From: Symsagittifera roscoffensis
Taxonomy: Eukaryota > Xenacoelomorpha > Acoela > Convolutidae
Assembly (NCBI RefSeq): GCF_963678635.1
Contig: NC_087069.1
Location: 40,478,831-40,542,830 of the forward strand
Direction: 5' to 3'
Length of the DNA stretch: 64,000 bases
The notes beneath the pieces are model-generated. The model was given only the letters and a program-made list of their open reading frames with translations. It did not search any database and was not told where the DNA came from. Both the position numbers and the translations under genes were made by a program. This document shows, one piece after another, positions 45,001 to 59,820 of the stretch (position 1 is the stretch's first letter; every line of letters starts with the position of its first letter).

Positions 45001-48000
45001 TTTGGCTGCTGAATGTTTCTTCAGTTTTGACATCTTTGAAATACACAGCGACACTTTTTTTTGGGTTGTTAATGCGTTGTGGATTTGCTGACAGTTCATA
45101 AGAGTACTAAGTTTTCGATTTTGATCTATATGTTCCTGAAATATGTCTTCTGTGTTTGTTCTTGATGCGATCTTTTGTGGTACAAATTTTTTCATTTTCC
45201 AGGACAGTGTGTGGCTAGTTAAGAAGTCTTGATGAGTTCATTGTTGTACCAATCATCAATTCTATTGGGTTAGCGATCGTTGCAGAAGCGGATTTACGCT
45301 GTGGTGATTTTTTGTACGAAGAAAGTTGTCGTCACAAATTGGTAGTTTCCACTAGCTTCTGGTCTTGGCTGCTGAATGTTTCTTCAGTTTTGACATCTTT
45401 GAAATACACAGCGACACTTTTTTTGGGTTGTTAATGCGTTGTGGATTTGCTGACAGTTCAGGAGAGTACTAATTTTTCGATTTTGATCTTTATGTTCCTG
45501 AAATATGTCTTCTGTGTTTGTTCTTGATGCGATCTTTTGTGGTACAAATTTTTTCATTTTCCAGGACAGTGTGTGGCTAGTTAAGAAGTCTTGATGAGTT
45601 CATTGTTGTACCAATCATCAAATCTATTGGGTTAGCGATCGTTGCAGAAGCGGATTTGCGCTGTGGTGATGTTTTGTCCGAAGAAATTTGTCACAAATTG
45701 GTAGTTTACACTAGCTTCTAATCTTCGCTACTGAATGTTTCTTCAGTTTAGACATCTTTGAAAAACGCAGCGACAGTTTTTTGGGTTTTTACTGCGTTGT
45801 GGGTTTGCTGAATTTTCATGGGAATACTAAGTTTTTGATTTTGGTATTTTTGTTTCTGAGATATGTCTTTTTTTGTGTTCATCCTTAGTGTGGTACAAAT
45901 TTTTTCAATTTCCAGGACAGTGTGTGGCTAGTTAAGAAGTCTTGATGAGTTCATTGTTGTACCAATCATCAATTCTACTGGGTTAGCGATCGTTGCAGAA
46001 GCGGATTTGCGCTGTGGTGATTTTTTGTACGAAGAAATTTGTCACAAATTGGTAGTTTACACTAGCTTCTGATTTTGGCTGCTGAATATTTCTTCAGTTT
46101 TGACATCTTTGAAATACACAGCGACACTTTTTTTGGGTTGTTAATGCGTTGTGGATTTGCTGACAGTTCATATGAGTACTAAGTTTTCGATTTTGATCTA
46201 TATGTTCCTGAAATATGTCTTCTGTGTTTGTTCTTGATGCGATCTTTTGTGGTACAAATTTTTACATTTTCCAGGACAGTGTGTGGCTAGTTAAGAAGTC
46301 TTGATGAGTTCATTGTTGTACCAATCATCAATTCTATTGGGTTAGCGATCGTTGCAGAAGCGGATTTGCGCTGTGGTGATTTTTTGTACGAAGAAAGTTG
46401 TCGTCACAAATTGGTAGTTTCCACTAGCTTCTGGTCTTGGCTGCTGAATGTTTCTTCAGTTTTGACATCTTTGAAATACACAGCGACACTTTTTTTGGGT
46501 TGTTAATGCGTTGTGGATTTGCTGACAGTTCAGAAGAGTACTAAGTTTTCGATTTTGATCTTTATGTTCCTGAAATATGTCTTCTGTGTTTGTTCTTGAT
46601 GCGATCTTTTGTGGTACAAATTTTTTCATTTTCCAGGACAGTGTGTGGCTAGTTAAGAAGTCTTGATGAGTTCATTGTTGTACCAATCATCAAATCTATT
46701 GGGTTAGCGATCGTTGCAGAAGCGGATTTGCGCTGTGGTGATTTTTTGTACGAAGAAAGTTGTCGTCACAAATTGGTAGTTTCCACTAGCTTCTGGTCTT
46801 GGCTGCTGAATGTTTCTTCAGTTTTGACATCTTTGAAATACACAGCGACACTTTTTTTGGGTTGTTAATGCGTTGTGGATTTGCTGATAGTTCATAGGAG
46901 TACTAAGTTTTCGATTTTGATCTTTATGTTCCTGAAATATGTCTTCTGTGTTTGTTCTTGATGCTTTTTTTTGGTACAAACTTTTTCATTTTCCAGGACA
47001 GTGTGTGGCTAGTTAAGAAGTCTTGATGAGTTCAATGTTGTTCCAGTCATCAATTCTACTTGGTTAGCGATCGTTGCAGAAGCGGATTTGCGCTGTGGTG
47101 ATTTTTTGTCCGAAGAAAGTTGTCACAAATTGGTAGTTTACACTAGCTTCTGATCTTCGCTACTGAATGTTTCTTCAGTTTAGACATCTTTGAAAAACAC
47201 AGCGACAGTTTTTTGGGTTGTTACTGCCTTGTGGGTTTGCTGAAAGCTCATGGGAGTACTAACTTTTTGATTTTGGTATTTTTGTTTCTGAAATATGTCT
47301 TTTTTTTTGTGTTCATCCTTAATGCGATTTTTTGTGGTATAAATTTTTTCAATTTCCAGGACAGTGTGTGGCTAGTTAGGAAGTCTTGATGAGTTCATTG
47401 ATGTATCAATCATCAATTCTTTTGGTTTAGCGATCGTCGCAGAAGCGGATTTGCGCTGTGGTGATTTTTTGTACGAAGAAAGTTGTCACAAATTGGTAGT
47501 TTACACTAGCTTCTGATCTTCGCTACTGAATGTTTCTTCAGTTTAGACATCTTTGAAAAACACAGCGACAGTTTTTTTGGGTTGTTAATGCGTTGTGGAT
47601 TTGCTGACAGTTCATAGGAGTACTAAGTTTTCGATTTTGATCTTTATGTTCCTGAAATATGTCTTCTGTGTTTGTTCTTGATGCGATCTTTTGTGGTACA
47701 AATTTTTTCATTTTCCAGGACAGTGTGTGGCTAGTTAAGAAGTCTTGATGAGTCCAATGTTGTTCCAATCATCAATTCTACTTGGTTAGCGATCGGTCCA
47801 GAAGCGGATTTCCGCTGTGGTGATTTTTTGTCCGAGGAAAGTTGTCACAAATTGGTAGTTTACACTAGCTTCTGATCTTCGCTTTTGAATGTTTCTTTAG
47901 TTTAGACATCTTTGAAAAACACAGCGACAGTTTTTTGGGTTGTTACTGCGTTGTGGGTTTGCTGACAGTTCATAAGAGTACTAAGTTTTTGATTTTGGTC

Positions 48001-48219
48001 TTTGTGTTTTTGGAATATATCTTTTTTTGCTTTCAGCCTTGATTCGATTTTTGTGGTACAATTTTTTTTGAGGACAGTGTGTGGCTCGTTAAGAAATCTT
48101 GATGAGTTCATTGTTGTACCAATCATCAATTCTTTTGGATAAGCGATCGTTGCAGAAGCGGATTTGCGCTGTGGTGATTTTTGTACGAAGAAAGTTGTCA
48201 CAAATTGGTAGTTTACACT

Positions 48220-49380
48220 AGCTTCTGGTCTTGGCTACTGAATGTTTCTTCAGTTTTGACATCTTTGAAATACACTGCGACAGTTTTTTGGGTTATCAAT
48301 CTGTTGTAGGTTTGCTGACAGTTCATGAGAGTACTAAGTTTTTGATTTTGGTCTTTATGTTTTTGGAATATATCTTTTTTTGTTTTCAGCCTTGATTCGA
48401 TTTTTGTGGTACAATTTTTTTTAAGATTTGAGGACAGTGTGTGGCTCGTTAAGAAATTTTGATGCGTTCATTGTTGTTCCAATCCTCAATTCTATTGGTT
48501 TAGCGATCGTTGCAGAAGTGGATTTGCGCTGCGGTGATTTTTTGTTCGAAAAAAATTGTCGTCACAAGTTGGTAGTTTCCACTAGCTTCTGGTCTTGGTT
48601 ACTGAATGCTTCTTCAGTTTTGACATCTTTGAAAATCGCAGCACTGCTTTTTCCTTATGTTAATGCGTTGTGGGTATGCTGACTGTTCAGGGGACTTCTG
48701 GGTTTTGGGTTTTGGTCTCTATAATTCTGAAAGATGTCTTTTTTTGTGTTTGTTGATGCGATCTTTTGTGGTACAAATTTTTTCATTTTCGAGGACAGTT
48801 TGAGGCTAGTTAAGAAGTCTTGATGAGTTCATTGTTGTTCCATTCATCAGTTCTGCTCGGTTAGCGATCGTTGCAGAAGCGGGTTTGCTCTGTGTTATTT
48901 TTTTTTGTCCCAAAAAAATTGTCACAAAATGGTAGTTTCCATTAGCTTCTGGTCTTGGTTACTGAAGGCTTCTTCAATTTTGACATCTTTGAAATACGCA
49001 GCGCTGCTTTTTTAGTTTATTATTGCGTTGTGGGTATGCTGACTGTTCATGGGACTTCTGAGTTTTGGATTTTGGTATTTTTGTTTCTGAAATATGTCTT
49101 TTTTTTGTGTTCATCCTTAATGTGATTTTTTGTGGTACAAATTTTTTCAATTTCCAGGACATTGTGTGGCTAGTTAAGAAGTCTTGATGAGTTCATTGTT
49201 GTACCAATCATCAATTCTATTGGGTTAGCGATTGTTGCAGAAGCGGATTTGCGCTGTGGTGATTTTTTGTACGAAGAAAGTTGTCCTCACAAATTGGTAG
49301 TTTCCACTAGCTTCTGGTCTTGGCTGCTGAATGTTTCTTCAGTTTTGACATCTTTGAAATACACAGCGACACATTTTTTG
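48220..49380 (+). repeat. Dispersed block, copy 2
   Basis: This matches the 43900-45000 block at an offset of 4320 bases (twelve monomers) and the 55780 block at an offset of 7560 (twenty-one monomers), with the same order of private variants. The 84-codon frame is at 48428-48682. Confidence 0.75.
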
Positions 49381-51060
49381 GGTTGCCAATGCGTTGTGGA
49401 GTTGCTGACAGTTCATAAGAGTACTAAGTTTTCGATTTTGATCTTTATGTTCCTGAAATATGTCTTCTGTGTTTGTTCTTGATGCGATCTTTTGTGGTAC
49501 AAATTTTTTAATTTTCCAGGACAGTGTGTGGCTAGTTAAAAAGTTTTGATGAGTTCAATGTTGTTCCAATCATCAATTCTACTTGGTTAGCGATCGTTGC
49601 AGAAGCGGATTTGCGCTGTGGTGATTTTTTGTCCGAAGAAAGTTGTCACAAATTGGTAGTTTACACTAGCTTCTGATCTTCGCTACTGAATGTTTCTTCA
49701 GTTTAGACATATTTGAAAAACACAGCGACAGTTTTTTGGGTTGTTACTGCCTTGTGGGTTTGCTGAAAGCTCATGGGAGTACTAAGTTTTTGATTTTGTT
49801 ATTTTTGTTTCTGAAATATGTCTTTTTTTTGTGTTCATCCTTAATGCGATTTTTTGTGGTACAAATTTTTTCAATTTCCAGGACAGTGTGTGGCTAGTTA
49901 AGAAGTCTTGATGAGTTCATTGTTGTACCAATCATCACTTCTATTGGGTTAGCGATCATTGCAGAAGCGGATTTGCGCTGTGGTGATTTTTTGTACGAAG
50001 AAATTTGTCACAAATTGGTAGTTTACACTAGCTTCTGATCTTGGCTGCTGAATGTTTCTTCAGTTTTGACATCTTTGAACTACACAGCGACACTTTTTTT
50101 GGGTTGTTAATGCGTTGTGGATTTGCTGACAGTTCATAAGAGTACTAAGTTTTTGATTTTGATCTTTATGTTCCTGAAATATGTCTTCTGTGTTTGTTCT
50201 TGATGCGATCTTTTGTGGTACAATTTTTTTCAATTTCCAGGACAGTGTGTGGCTAGTTAAGAAGTCTTGATGAGTTCATTGTTGTACCAATCATCAATTC
50301 TATTGGGTTAGCGATCGTAGCAGAAGCGGATTTGCGCTGTGGTGACTTTTTGTACGAAGAAATTTGTCACAAATTGGTAGTTTACACTAGCTTCTGATCT
50401 TGGCTGCTGAATGTTTCTTCAGTTTTGACATCTTTGAAATACACAGCGACACTTTTTTTGGGTTGTTAATGCGTTGTGGATTTGCTGACAGTTCATAAGA
50501 GTACTAGGTTTTCGATTTTGATCTTTATGTTCCTGAAATATGTCTTCTGTGTTTGTTCTTGATGCGATCTTTTGCGGTACAAATTTTTTCATTTTCCAGG
50601 ACAGTGTGTGGCTAGTTAAGAAGTCTTGATGAGTTAAATGTTGTTCCAGTCATCAATTCTACTTGGTTAGCGATCGTTGCAGAAGCGGATTTGTGCTGTG
50701 GTGATTTTTTGTCTGAAGAAAGTTGTCACAAATTGGTAGTTTACACTAGCTTCTGATCTTCGCTACTGAAGGTTTCTTCAGTTTAGACATCTTTGAAAAA
50801 CACAGCGACAGTTTTTTGGGTTGTTACTGCGTTGTGGGTTTGCTGAAAGTTCATGGGAGTACTAAGTTTTTGATTTTGGTATTTTTGTTTCTGAAATATG
50901 TCTTTTTTTGTGTTCATCCTTAATGCGATTTTTTGTGGTACAATTTTTTTCAATTTCCAGGACAGTGTGTGGCTAGTTAAGAAGTCTTGATGAGTTCATT
51001 GTTGTACCAATCATCAATTCTATTGGGTTAGCGATCGTTGCAGAAGCGGATTTGCGCTGT

Positions 51061-51753
51061 GGTGATTTTTTGTACGAAGAAATTTGTCACAAATTGTTAG
51101 TTTACACTAGCTTCTGATCTTGGCTGCTGAATGTTTCTTCAGTTTTGACATCTTTGAAATACACAGCGACACTTTTTTTTGGTTGTTAATGCGTTGTGGA
51201 TTTGCTGATAGTTCATAGGAGTACTAAGTTTTCGATTTTGATCTTTATGTTCCTGAAATATGTCTTCTGTGTTTGTTCTTGATGCGTTCTTTTGTGGTAC
51301 AAATTTTTTCATTTTCCAGGACAGTGTGTGGCTAGTTAAGAAGTCTTGATGAGTTCAATGTTGTTCCAATCATCAATTCTACTTGGTTAGCGATCGGTGC
51401 AGAAGCGGATTTGCGCTGTGGTGATTTTTTGTACGAAGAAATTTGTCACAAATTGTTAGTTTACACTAGCTTCTGATCTTGGCTGCTGAATGTTTCTTCA
51501 GTTTTGACATCTTTGAAATACACAGCGACACTTTTTTTTGGTTGTTAATGCGTTGTGGATTTGCTGATAGTTCATAGGAGTACTAAGTTTTCGATTTTGA
51601 TCTTTATGTTCCTGAAATATGTCTTCTGTGTTTGTTCTTGATGCGTTCTTTTGTGGTACAAATTTTTTCATTTTCCAGGACAGTGTGTGGCTAGTTAAGA
51701 AGTCTTGATGAGTTCAATGTTGTTCCAATCATCAATTCTACTTGGTTAGCGAT
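51061..51753 (+). repeat. Recent single-monomer duplication
   Basis: 51061-51394 and 51420-51753 are identical or nearly so over about 335 bases at an offset of 359. They share the private variants ACAAATTGTTAGTTTACAC and GATGCGTTCTTTTG. Confidence 0.75.
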
Positions 51754-54700
51754 CGTTGCAGAAGCGGATTTGCGCTGTGGTGATTTTTTGTCCGAAGAAA
51801 TTTGTCACAAATTGGTAGTTTACACTAGCTTCTGATCTTCGCTACTGAATGTTTCTTCAGTTTAGACAACTTTGAAAAACACAGCGACAGTTTTTTGGGT
51901 TGTTACTGCGTTGTGGGTTTGCTGAAAGCTCATGGGAGTATTAAGTTTTTGATTTTGGTATTTTGTTTCTGAAATATGTCTTTTTTTGTGTTCATCCTTA
52001 ATGCGATTTTTTGTGGTACAAATTTTTTCAATTTCCAGGACAGTGTGTGGCTAGTTAAGAAGTCTTGATGAGTTCAATGTTGTTCCAATCATCAATTCTA
52101 CTTGGTTAGCGATCGTTGCAGAAGCGGATTTGCGCTGTGGTGATTTTTTGTACGAAGAAATTTGTCACAAATTGGTAGTTTACACTAGCTTCTGATCTTG
52201 GCTGCTGAATGTTTCTTCAGTTTTGACATCTTTGAAATACACAGCGACACTTTTTTGGGTTGTTAATGCGTTGTGGATTTGCTGACAGTTCATAAGAGTA
52301 CTAAGTTTTCGATTTTGATCTTTATGTTCCTGAAATATGTCTTCTGTGTTTGTTCTTGATGCGATCTTTTGTGGTACAATTTTTTTCATTTTCCAGGACA
52401 GTGTGTGGCTAGTTAAGAAGTCTTGATGAGTTCATTGTTGTACCAATCATCAATTATATTGGGTAAGCGATCGTTGCCGAAGCGGATTTGCGCTGTGGTG
52501 ATTTTTTGTACGAAGAAAGTTGTCGTCTCAAATTAGTAGTATCCACTAGCTTCTGGTCTTGGCTGCTGAATGGTTCTTCACTTTTGACATCTTTGAAATA
52601 CACAGCGACACTTTTTTTGGGTTGTTAATGCGTTGTGGATTTGCTGACAGTTCATAAGAGTACTAAGTTTTCGATTTATGTTCCTGAAATATGTCTTCTG
52701 TGTTTGTTCTTGATGCGATCTTTTGTGGTACAAATTTTTTCATTTTCCAGGACAGTGTGTGGCTAGTTAAGAAGTCTTGATGAGTTCAATGTTGTTCCAG
52801 TCATCAATTCTACTTGGTAAGCGATCGTTGCAGAAGCGGATTTGCGCTGTGGTGATTTTTTGTCCGAAGAAAGTTGTCACAAATTGGTAGTTTACACTAG
52901 CTTCTGATCTTCGCTACTGAAGGTTTCTTCAGTTTAGACATCTTTGAAAAACACAGCGACAATTTTTTGGGTTGTTACTGCGTTGTGGGTTTGCTGAAAG
53001 TTCATGGGAATACTAAGTTTTTGATTTTGGTATTTTTGTTTCTGAAATATGTCTTTTTTTGTGTTCATCCTTAATGCGATTTTTTGTGGTACAAATTTTT
53101 TCAATTTCCAGGACAGTGTGTGGCTAGTTAAGAAGTCTTGATGAGTTCATTGTTGTACCAATCATCAATTTTATTGGGTTAGCGATCGTTGCAGAAGCGG
53201 ATTTGCGCTGTGGTGATTTTTTGTACGAAGAAAGTTGTCACAAATTGGTAGTTTACACTAGCTTCTGATCTTCGCTACTGAATGTTTTTTCAGTTTAGAC
53301 ATCTTTGAAATACACAGCGACACTTTTTATTGGGTTGTTAACGCGTTGTGGACTTGCTGACAGTTCATAGGAGTACTAAGTTTTCGATTTTGATCTTTAT
53401 GTTCCTGAAATATGTATTCTGTGTTTGTTCTTGATGCGATCTTTTGTGGTACAAATTTTTTCATTTTCCAGGACAGTGTGTGGCTAGTTAAGAAGTCTTG
53501 ATGAGTTCAATGTTGTTCCAATCATCAATTCTACTTGGTTAGTGATCGGTGCAGAAGCGGATTTCCGCTGTGGTGATTTTTTGTCCGAAGAAAGTTGTCA
53601 CAAATTGGTAGTTTACACTAGCTTCTGATCTTCGCTACTGAATGTTTCTTCAGTTTAGACATCTTTGAAAAACCCAGCGACAGTTTTTTGGTTTGTTACT
53701 GCGTTTTGGGTTTGCTGAAAGTTCATGGGTCTACTAAGTTTTTGATTTTGGTATTTTTGTTTCTGAAATATGTCTTTTTTTGTGTTCATCCCTTATGCGA
53801 TTTTTTGTGGTACAATTTTTTTCAATTTCCAGGACAGCGTGTGGCTAGTTAAGAAGTCTTGATGAGTTCATTGTTGTACCAATCATCAATTTTATTGGGT
53901 TAGCGATCGTTGCAGAAACGGATTTGCGCTGTGGTGATTTTTTGTACGAAGAAAGTTGTCACAAATTGGTAGTTTACACTAGCTTCTGATCTTCGCTACT
54001 GAATGTTTTTTCAGTTTAGACATCTTTGAAATACACAGCGACACTTTTTTTGGGTTGTTAATGCGTTGTGGATTTGCTGACAGTTCATAAGAGTACTAAT
54101 TTTTCGATTTTGATCTTTATGTTCCTGAAATATGTCTTCTGTGTTTGTTCTTGATGCGATCTTTTGTGGTACAAATTTTTTCAATTTCCAGGACAGTGTA
54201 TGGCTAGTTAAGAAGTCTTGATGAGTTCAATGTTGTTCCAATCATCAATTCTACTTGGTTAGCGATCGTTGCAGAAGCGGATTTGCGCTGTGGTGATTTT
54301 TTGTCCGAAGAAAGTTGTCACAAATTGGTAGTTTACACTAGCTTCTGATCTTCGCTACTGAATGTTTCTTCAGTTTAGACATCTTTGACAAACACAGCGA
54401 CAGTTTTTTGGGTTGTTACTGCGTTGTGGTTTTGCTGAAAGTTCATGGGAGTACTAAGTTTTCGATTTTGGTCGTTTTGTTTCTGAAATATGTCTTTTTT
54501 TTGTGTTCATCCTTAATGCGATTTTTTGTGGTACAAATTTTTTCAATTTCCAGGACAGTGTGTGGCTAGTTAAGAAGTCGTGATGAGTTCAATGTTGTTC
54601 CAATCATCAATTCTACTTGGTTAGCGATCGTTGCAGAAGCGGATTTGCGCTGTGGTGATTTTTTGTCCGAAGAAAGTTGTCACAAATTGGTAGTTTACAC

Positions 54701-55779
54701 TAGCTTTTGATCTTCGCTACTGAATGTTTCTTCAGTTTAGACATCTTTGAAAAACACAGCGACAGTTTTTTGGGTTGTTACTGCGTTGTGGGTTTGCTGA
54801 AAGTTCATGGGAGTACTAATTTTTCGATTTTGGTCTTTATGTTTCTGAAATATGTCTTTCTTTGTGTTTGTTCTTGATGCGATCTTTTGTGGTACCAGTT
54901 TTTTCATTTTCCAGGACAGTGTGTGGCTAAATAAGAAGTCCTGATGAGTTCAATGTTGTTCCAGTCATCAATTATACTTGGTTAGCGATCGTTGCAGAAG
55001 CGGATTTGCGCTGTGGTGATTTTTTGTTCGAAGAAAGTTGTCACAAATTGGTAGTTTACACTAGCTTCTGATCTTCGCTACTGAATGTTTCTTCAGTTTA
55101 GACATCTTTGAAAAACACAGCGACAGTTTTTTGGGTTGTTACTGCGTTGTGGGTTTGCTGAAAGTTCATGGGAGTACTAAGTTTTTGATTTTGATCTTTA
55201 TGTTCCTGAAATATGTCTTCTGTGTTTGTTCTTGATGCGATCTTTTGTGGTAAATTTTTTTTAATTTCCAGGACAGTGTGTGGCTAGTTAAGAAGTCTTG
55301 ATGAGTTCATTGTTGTACCAATCATCAATTCTATTGGGTTAGCGATCGTAGCAGAAGCGGATTTGCGCTGTGGTGATTTTTTGTACGAAGAAAGTTGTCA
55401 CAAATTGGTAGTTTACACTAGCTTCTGATCTTCGCTACTGAATGTTTCTTCAGTTTAGACATCTTTGAAAAACACGGCGACAGTTTTTTTGGGTTGTTAA
55501 TGCGTTGTGGATTTGCTGACAGTTCATATGAGTACTAAGTTTTTGATTTTGATCTTTATGTTCCTGAAATATGTCTTCTGTGTTTGTTCTTGATGCGATC
55601 TTTTGTGGTAACAATTTTTTCATTTTCCAGGACAGTGTGTGGCTAGTTAAGAAGTCTTGATGAGTTCAATGTTGTTCCAATCATCAATTCTACTTGGCTA
55701 GCGATCGGTGCAGAAGCGGATTTCCGCTGTGGTGATTTTTTGTACGAAGAAAGTTGTCACAAATTGGTAGTTTACACTA

Positions 55780-56940
55780 GCTTCTGGTCTTGGCTACTGA
55801 ATGTTTCTTCAGTTTTGACATCTTTGAAATACACTGCGGTAGTTTTTTGGGTTATCAATCTGTTGTAGGTTTACTGACAGTTCATGAGAGTACTAAGTTT
55901 TTGATTTTGGTCGTTATGTTTTTGGAATATATCTTTTTTTGTTTTCAGCCTTGATTCGATTTTTGTGGTACAATTTTTTTTTAATTTTTGAGGACAGTGT
56001 GTGGCTCGTTAAGAAATCTTGATGTGTTCATTATTGTTCCAATCCTCAATTCTATTGATTTAGCGATCGTTGCAGAAGTGGATTTGCGCTGCGGTGATTT
56101 TTTGTTTGAAAAAAAATGTCGTCACAAGTTGGTAGTTTCCACTAGCTTATGGTCTTGGTTACTGAATGCTTCTTCAGTGTTGACATCTTTGAAAATCGCA
56201 GCACTGCTTTTTCCTCATGTTAATGCGTTGAGGGTATGCTGACTGTTCAGGGGACTTCTGGGTTTTGGGTTTTGATCTCTATAATTCTGAAAGATGTCTT
56301 TTTTTCTGTTTGTTGATGCGATCTTTTGTGGTACAAATTTTTTCATTTTCGAGGACAGTTTGAGGCTAGTTAAGAAGTCTTGATGAGTTCATTGTTGTTC
56401 CTTTCATCAGTTCTGCTCGGTTAGCGATCGTTGCAGAAGCGGGTTTGCTCTGTGTTATTTTTTTGTCCCAAAAAATTGTCACAAATTTGTAGTTTCCATT
56501 AGCTTCTGGTCTTGGTTACTGAAGGCTTCTTCAGTTTTGGCATCTTTGAAATACGCAGCGCTGCTTTTTTTAGTTTATTATTGCGTTGTGGGCATGCTGA
56601 CTGTTCATGGGACTTCTGCGTTTTGGATTTTGGTATTTTTGTTTCTGAAATATGTCTTTTTTTGTGTTCATCCTTAATGCGATTTTTTGTGGTACAAATT
56701 TTTTCAATTTCCAGGACAGTGTGTGGCTAGTTAAGAAGTCTTGATGAGTTCATTGTTGTACCAATCATCAATTGTATTGGGTTAGCGATTGTTGCAGAAG
56801 CGGATTTGCGCTGTGGTGATTTTTTGTACGAAGAAAGTTGTCACAAATTAGTAGTTTCCACTAGCTTCTGGTCTTGGCTGCTGAATGTTTCTTCAGTTTT
56901 GACATCTTTGAAATACACAGCGACACTTTTTTTGGGTTGC
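55780..56940 (+). repeat. Dispersed block, copy 3
   Basis: This is the third copy of the block, with the 84-codon frame at 55988-56242 still open. A single-monomer partial relative is at 39300-39700. Confidence 0.75.
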
Positions 56941-59820
56941 CAATGCGTTGTGGATTTGCTGGCAGATCATAAGAGTACTACGTTTTTGATTTTGGTTTTT
57001 TTGTTTCTGAAATATGTCTTTTTTTGTGTTCATCCTTAATGCGATTTTTTATGGTACAAATTTTTTCAATTTCCAGGACAGTGTGTGGCTAGTTAAGAAG
57101 TCTTGATGAGTTCATTTTTGTACCAATCATCAATTCTATTGGGTTAGCGATCGTTGCAGAAGCGGATTTGCGCTGTGGTGATTTTTTGTACGAAGAAATT
57201 TGTCACAAATTGGTAGTTTACACTAGCTTCTGATCTTGGCTGCTGAATGTTTCTTCAGTGTTGACATCTTTGAAATACACAGCGACACTTTTTTTGGGTT
57301 GTTAATGCGTTGTGGATTTGCTGACAGTTCATAAGAGTACTAAGTTTTCGATTTATGTTCCTGAAATATGTCTTCTGTGTTTGTTCTTGATGCGATCTTT
57401 TCTGGTACAAATTTTTTCATTTTCCAGGACAGTGTGTGGCTAGTTAAGAAGTCTTGATGAGTTCAATGTTGTTCCAGTCATCAATTCTACTTGGTTAGCG
57501 ATCGTTGCAGAAGCGGATTGGCGCTGTGGTGATTTTTTGTCCGAAGAAAGTTGTCAAAAATTGGTAGTTTACACTAGCTTCTGATCTTCGCTACTGAATG
57601 TTTCTTCAGTTTAGACATCTTTGAAAAACACAGCGACAGTTTTTTGAGTTGTTACTGCCTTGTGGGTTTACTGAAAGCTCATGGGAGTACTAAGTTTTTG
57701 ATTTTGGTATTTTTGTTTCTGAAATATGTCTTTTTTTGTGTTCATCCTTAATGCGATTTTTTGTGGTACAAGTTTTTTCAATATCCAGGACAGTGTGTGG
57801 CTAGTTAAGAAGTTTTGATGAGTTCATTGATGTATCAATCATCAATTCTTTTGGGTTAGCGATCGTTGCAGAAGCGGATTTGCGCTGTGGTGATTTTTTG
57901 TACGAAGAAATTTGTCACAAATTGGTAGTTTACACTAGCTTCTGATCTTCGCTGCTGAATGTTTCTTCAGTTTTGACATCTTTGAAATACACAGCGACAC
58001 TTTTTTTGGGTTGTTAATGCATTGTGGATTTGCTGACTGTTCATAAGAGTACTAAGTTTTTGATTTTGATCATTATATTCCTGAAATATGTCTTCTGTGT
58101 TTGTTCTTGATGCGATCTTTTCTGGTACAATTTTTTTTTTTCAATTTCCAGGACAGTGTGTGGCTAGTTAAAAAGTCTTGATGAAATCAATGTTGTTCCA
58201 ATCATCAATTCTACTTGGTTAGCGATCGTTGCAGAAGCGGATTTGCGCTGTGGTGATTTTGTGTCCGGAGAAAGTTGTCACAAATTGGTAGTTTAGAATA
58301 GATTCTGATCTTCGCTACTGAATGTTTCTTCAGTTTAGACATCTTTGAAAAACACAGCGACAGTTTGGGTTGTTACTGCCTTGTGGGTTTGCTGAAAGCT
58401 CATGGGAGTACTAAGTTTTTGATTTTGGTATTTTTGTTTCTGAAATATGTCTTTTTTTTGTGTTCATCCTTAATGCGATTTTTTATGGTACAAATTTTTT
58501 CAATTTCCAGGACAGTGTGTGGCTAGTTAAGAAGTCTTGATGAGTTCATTGTTGTACCAATCATCAATTCTATTGGGTTAGCGATCGTTGCAGAAGCGGA
58601 TTTGCGCTGTGGTGATTTTTTGTACGAAGAAATTTGTCACAAATTGGTAGTTTACACTAGCTTCTGATCTTGGCTGCTGAATGTTTCTTCAGTTTTGACA
58701 TCTTTGAAATACACAGCGACACTTTTTTTGGGTTGTTAATGCGTTGTGGATTTGCTGACAGTTCATAGGAGTACTAAGTGTTTGATTTTGATCTTTATGT
58801 TCCTGAAATATGTCTTCTGTGTTTGTTCTTGATGCGATCTTTTGTGGTACATTTTTTTATCAACTTCCAGGACAGTGTGTGGCTAGTTAAGAAGTCTTGA
58901 TGAGTTCATTGTTGTACCAATCATCAATTCTATTCGGTTAGCGATCGTAGCAGAAGCGGATTTGCGCTGTGGTGATTTTTTGTACGAAGAAAGTTGTCGT
59001 CACAAATTGGTAGTTTCCACTAGCTTCTGGTCTTGGCTGCTGAATGTTTCTTCAGTTTTGACATCTTTAAAATACACAGCGACCTTTTTTTGGGTTGTTA
59101 ATGCGTTGTGGATTTGCTGACAGTTCATAAGAGTACTAAGTTTTCGATTTATGTTCCTGAAATATGTCTTCTGTGTTTGTTCTTGATGCGATCTTTTGTG
59201 GTACAAATTTTTTCATTTTCCAGGACAGTGTGTGGCTAGTTAAGAAGTCTTGATGAGTTCAATGTTGTTCCAGTCATCAATTCTACTTGGTTAGCGATCG
59301 TTGCAGAAGCGGATTTGCGCTGTGTTGATTTTTCGTCCGAAGAAAGTTGTCACAAATTGGTAGTTTACACTAGCTTCTGATCTTCGCTACTGAATGTTTC
59401 TTCAGTTAAGACATCTTTGAAAAACACAGCGACAGTTTTTTGGGTTGTTACTGCCTTGTGGGTTTGCTGAAAGCTCATGGGAGTACTATGTTTTTGATTT
59501 TGGTATTTTTGTTTCTGAAATATGTCTTTTTTTTGTGTTCATCTTTAAGGCGATTTTTTGTGGTACAAATTTTTTCAATTTCCAGGACAGTGTGTGGCTA
59601 GTTAAGAAGTCTTGATGAGTTCATTGTTGTACCAATCATCAATTCTATTATGTTAGCGATCGTTGCAGAAGCGGATTTGCGCTGTGGTGATTTTTTGTAC
59701 GAAGAAAATTGTCACAAATTGGTAGTTTACACTAGCTTCTGATCTTGGCTGCTGAATGTTTCTTCAGTTTTGACATCTTTGAAATACACAGCGACACTTT
59801 TTTTGGGTTGTTAATGCGTT

